Shown: positions 61,745 to 64,000 of the stretch, piece after piece
Numbering within the stretch: position 1 is the stretch's first letter
Layout: every line of letters begins with the position of its first letter
NCBI RefSeq assembly: GCF_012276985.1
Contig: NZ_JAAXMM010000004.1
Location: 186,001-250,000 of the forward strand
Source of the DNA: Agrobacterium sp. a22-2
GTDB lineage: Bacteria > Pseudomonadota > Alphaproteobacteria > Rhizobiales > Rhizobiaceae
Reading direction: 5' to 3'
Length of the DNA: 64,000 nt
Translations under genes and position numbers: made by a program
Notes under the pieces: model-generated
The model's input: only the letters and a program-made list of their open reading frames with translations
Told to the model about the DNA's origin: nothing
The model's database searches: none

Positions 61745-62761
61745 TCAGGAGGCAACGGTCAGCACGATCTTGCCCTGGATATGGCCTTGGGCAGCGCGCT
61801 CATGGGCTTTGCGGGCGTCGGCGAGGGGGTAGATGCTGTCGATGACGGTGCGGATCGTGCCGTCATCGAGCAGGCGTGCGACTTCGGCCAGTTGCGCGCC
61901 GCTGGAACGGACCTGCGTCGTCGACACCGTGATGCCCCGTTGCTCGGCCTCTGCGGCATGGGCAAATCCGAGCGGATAGACCGGGAATAAGGCGCCGCCG
62001 CGCTTCAGGGTCTGCAGGAAACGGCCTGATGTCGGGCCGCCCAGCGCGTCGACGACAAGATCGAGGTCGTGGGCCACGTCCTCGGGCGGGGTCTTGCCGT
62101 AATCGATGAAGTCGTCGGCGCCGAGGTCACGCAACAGGGCCTCGTGCCGACCGGATGCGACTGCGATGACATGGGCGCCTTTCAGCTTGGCGATCTGCAC
62201 CGCGAGGTGGCCGACACCGCCAGCGGCACCGTTGACGAGGACGGTCCTGCCCATCAGCGGCACGGGCTGATGTTTGTGGGCCTGAAGCGGGTTCGGTTGA
62301 TCGTGACCCAGCTCGATCATGAACTGCCAGGCGGTGAGCAGCGACATAGGTGCGGCGGCGGCATGGATGTGATCGATGCCGGCGGGCTTCAGGGCCAGGT
62401 CCGAGGCCGGCACGCTGACATATTCCGCATAGGCCTTGCTCTCGCCCACGCTGAAGAAGCGCACCATGGAATAGACGTCGTCGCCAACCGAGAAGTTTTC
62501 CACATCGTCGGCGACCGCCTCGACGGTGCCCGAAATATCGGTACCCAGGATGATCGGGAAGGACACTTGCGGCCGCCATTCCGGCGGCAGGGCCTTGTAG
62601 CCATCGCGCAGGTACCAGTCGGGCGGATTGATCCCGATCGCGTGAACGTGAACCAGGACCTCGCCCGATTGCGGTACGGGCTTTGGCGCATCCTCGTAGC
62701 GCAGCACCTCAGGCCCGCCAAATGCATGAATGCGAATTGCCTTCATTGTTTCAGTCGACAT
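61745..62761 (-). CDS. Zinc-independent MDR-family NAD(P)H oxidoreductase (quinone oxidoreductase-like)
   Basis: 338 aa. N-terminal GroES-like half (MKAIRIHAFGGPEVLRYEDAPKP, GINPPDWYLRDGY, GTDISGTVEAVA) and Rossmann half with VNGAAGGVGHLAVQIAK. Structural zinc cysteines are missing, as in quinone oxidoreductases and enoyl reductases. Probably reduces quinones or reactive enones with NADPH. It is divergent from the TetR gene; the intergenic region carries three palindromic operators. Confidence 0.9.
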   Translation of the reverse strand: MSTETMKAIRIHAFGGPEVLRYEDAPKPVPQSGEVLVHVHAIGINPPDWYLRDGYKALPPEWRPQVSFPIILGTDISGTVEAVADDVENFSVGDDVYSMVRFFSVGESKAYAEYVSVPASDLALKPAGIDHIHAAAAPMSLLTAWQFMIELGHDQPNPLQAHKHQPVPLMGRTVLVNGAAGGVGHLAVQIAKLKGAHVIAVASGRHEALLRDLGADDFIDYGKTPPEDVAHDLDLVVDALGGPTSGRFLQTLKRGGALFPVYPLGFAHAAEAEQRGITVSTTQVRSSGAQLAEVARLLDDGTIRTVIDSIYPLADARKAHERAAQGHIQGKIVLTVAS

Positions 62762-62798
62762 TGTGTTTCTCCATCGTGACAGATGTGCTACTAAATTC

Positions 62799-62853
62799 GG
62801 AGCGCTGCCCCATTTATTTGGAGCGCCGCTCCGTATAAAGGGAGCATCGCTCC
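62799..62853. promoter_or_regulatory. Three operator-like palindromes at 21-bp spacing
   Basis: GGAGCGCTGCCCC (62799-62811), GGAGCGCCGCTCC (62820-62832) and GGAGCATCGCTCC (62841-62853) share the dyad GGAGCNNNGCTCC (the first one with a mismatch). Starts are exactly 21 bp apart, two helical turns, so all three face the same DNA side. They lie between the MDR oxidoreductase and TetR genes and cover the likely promoters of both. Confidence 0.75.
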
Positions 62854-62867
62854 GTTTGTCAAGGTCG

Positions 62868-63419
62868 ATGATGAGAGCTGACGCCAGAAAAAACTACGAC
62901 CATCTGCTTGCGGTGGCGCGGGACCTGTTCACCGGCGAGGGCGCCGACGTCTCGTTGCGCGATGTGGCGCGCCAGGCGGGGGTGGGCGACGGCACGCTGT
63001 ACCGTCATTTTCCAACCCGGGAAGCGCTGCTCGAAGCCTTGCTGCGCAGCAATTTCGACGCCTTCGGGCAAAGGGCAGCGGATCTCGAAGCCTGGGACGA
63101 CACCGGCAGCGCCCTGGTGACATGGCTGAAAGAGGCTGTGGCGATGACCCATGCCTATCGCGGCATCATCGCGCCGATGGTCGCTGCCATCGCCGATGAA
63201 AGTTCAGCGCTGCATGTCTCATGCGTCACCTTGCGCACCGCCGGCACGCGCCTGCTCGAACGCGCCCAGGCTCAAGGCGTGGCGCGGCAGGATATGGATG
63301 GCAACGACCTGTTCGCGCTGATCAGCGCGCTAGCATGGCTCGCCGACCAACCGCCGCTCGTGCCCCGCGCCGATCACCTGTTCGAGATTATCTCGGATGC
63401 GATCCTGCGGGATCGGTAG
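62868..63419 (+). CDS. TetR/AcrR-family repressor
   Basis: 183 aa. N-terminal helix-turn-helix DVSLRDVARQAGVGDGTLYRHFPTREALLEALL; the C-terminal ligand domain is of the type found in TetR_C SbtR-like regulators (YRGIIAPMVAAIADESSALHVSC). It is expected to bind the three palindromes just upstream and repress itself and the divergent oxidoreductase-monooxygenase genes until an inducer binds. ATG 62868 with AAGG upstream. Confidence 0.9.
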   Translation: MMRADARKNYDHLLAVARDLFTGEGADVSLRDVARQAGVGDGTLYRHFPTREALLEALLRSNFDAFGQRAADLEAWDDTGSALVTWLKEAVAMTHAYRGIIAPMVAAIADESSALHVSCVTLRTAGTRLLERAQAQGVARQDMDGNDLFALISALAWLADQPPLVPRADHLFEIISDAILRDR

Positions 63420-63558
63420 GGGGCGTGCGCAGGCCTGGTGGTGGAACCAGGCCTGCGCCGAGGAAGGCCGGAACCGCTGGGACTCTACCGGTTTTCGCTT
63501 GTGGCCTTTGGATGTGTAGACTGAAGGGGACCGAGACTAAAAGACGGGTGTCGCTACT

Positions 63559-64000
63559 TCATCCATATAAATACTTCCGAAGCTTGGGTAGTTCGCCGCT
63601 GACCTCCTTCATCAGAGTTTCAGCCGCCTGTTCAACGGATTGGTGCTTCTTCTGCTCAAAGTAGAACGAAAATCTCAAAGGTCGCCAGATCGAAAATTTG
63701 CGACACAATGTGAAAAGTCCCTCGATGTTATCGAAAAGGACGGGAAGGTCTGCGGGATCAGAGGGCAGGGCGCCGGCCCGGTAACCCCTGATCCAAAGGT
63801 TCTGTCCGGGATTGATGATAGCGAAAGCCGCTAATTTCACATCGGATACGTCGCTCATGTCCGCGAAATCATAGCGATAACCGTGATCGTTGCCCCCAAA
63901 AAATGAACCCGGCTGTGGGTTTGGTTGTAGGCCCCAGGAGAGGAGCTCTGGCTTCAAAAGGCGAAGGAAAGCCTCGTTACAGGCGCGCGAGCTTGTTAGC
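63559..64000 (-). CDS. Hypothetical protein (partial, runs off the window)
   Basis: The reading frame is open to the right edge, so at least 146 residues and the true start lies outside. It contains LLSWGLQPNPQPGSFFGGNDHGYRYDFADMSD, IINPGQNLWIRGYRAG and LPVLFDNIEGLFTLCRKFSIWRP; no known motif is recognised. Codon use is less GC-biased than the neighbours, which may point to a later acquisition. The 139-bp gap to the TetR gene holds nothing clear. Confidence 0.55.
   Translation of the reverse strand, partial: LTSSRACNEAFLRLLKPELLSWGLQPNPQPGSFFGGNDHGYRYDFADMSDVSDVKLAAFAIINPGQNLWIRGYRAGALPSDPADLPVLFDNIEGLFTLCRKFSIWRPLRFSFYFEQKKHQSVEQAAETLMKEVSGELPKLRKYLYG

Overview
This window looks like a 64 kb piece of a high-GC chromosome from a Rhizobiaceae member (Rhizobium/Agrobacterium/Allorhizobium type). 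Supporting signs are ExoR, PopZ, fused SecDF, tatABC behind an ABC ATPase, HmuQ-type heme monooxygenase with HutX, two DUF1127 micro-proteins, and an alpha-r14-like small RNA with anti-Shine-Dalgarno loops. Most of it is conserved housekeeping; the identification rests on gene content and was not checked by any search.

Layout. 1-1244: a divergent heme cluster (truncated secreted protein on the left edge, heme-degrading monooxygenase, HutX). 1277-8563: an RTX-tailed GH24 lysozyme-like protein, a large MscS-type channel, a small secreted protein, and two tandem paralogous signalling proteins (REC-REC and REC-REC-GGDEF). 8727-13740: an ABC-2 exporter, a retropepsin-like protease with a DUF1289 protein, divergent cobalamin genes cobS/cobT, and dgkA. 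14119-20166: an accessory, lower-GC surface-polysaccharide decoration island (two sulfotransferases, an alpha/beta hydrolase, a WcbI-GSCFA fusion, a CatB-like acetyltransferase), followed by an orphan hypothetical and tRNA-Cys. 21253-27645: isoaspartyl-methyltransferase-like, TolC, PopZ, ValS. 28138-33897: FadL-like porin, ExoR, ExoIII, PEBP, ErpA, dGTPase.

33961-48958 is a long co-directional run: argS, SPOR protein, nagZ, scpA, scpB, ABC ATPase, tatABC, serS, surE, pcm, nlpD. It covers translation, cell-envelope growth, chromosome condensation and Tat export. 49018-54875 holds a DUF815 ATPase (opposite strand), yajC, secDF, a Mth938-like protein, a squalene-synthase-fold protein and a small membrane protein. 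54921-57506 is a minus-strand block: trmFO, two DUF1127 genes and the alpha-r14-like sRNA. 57733-64000: a DUF2157/GDYXXLXY pair, tRNA-Leu, trigger factor, an ABM monooxygenase plus MDR oxidoreductase divergent from their TetR regulator, and a truncated hypothetical.

The most interesting places are: (i) the polysaccharide sulfation/acylation island abutting the 3' side of tRNA-Cys; (ii) the sRNA/DUF1127 locus, where one 13-bp box sits upstream of both the sRNA and a DUF1127 gene; (iii) the RTX-lysozyme fusion; (iv) the tandem double-receiver pair, in which one receiver has lost its phospho-acceptor Asp; (v) three operator-like palindromes spaced exactly 21 bp in front of the TetR gene.
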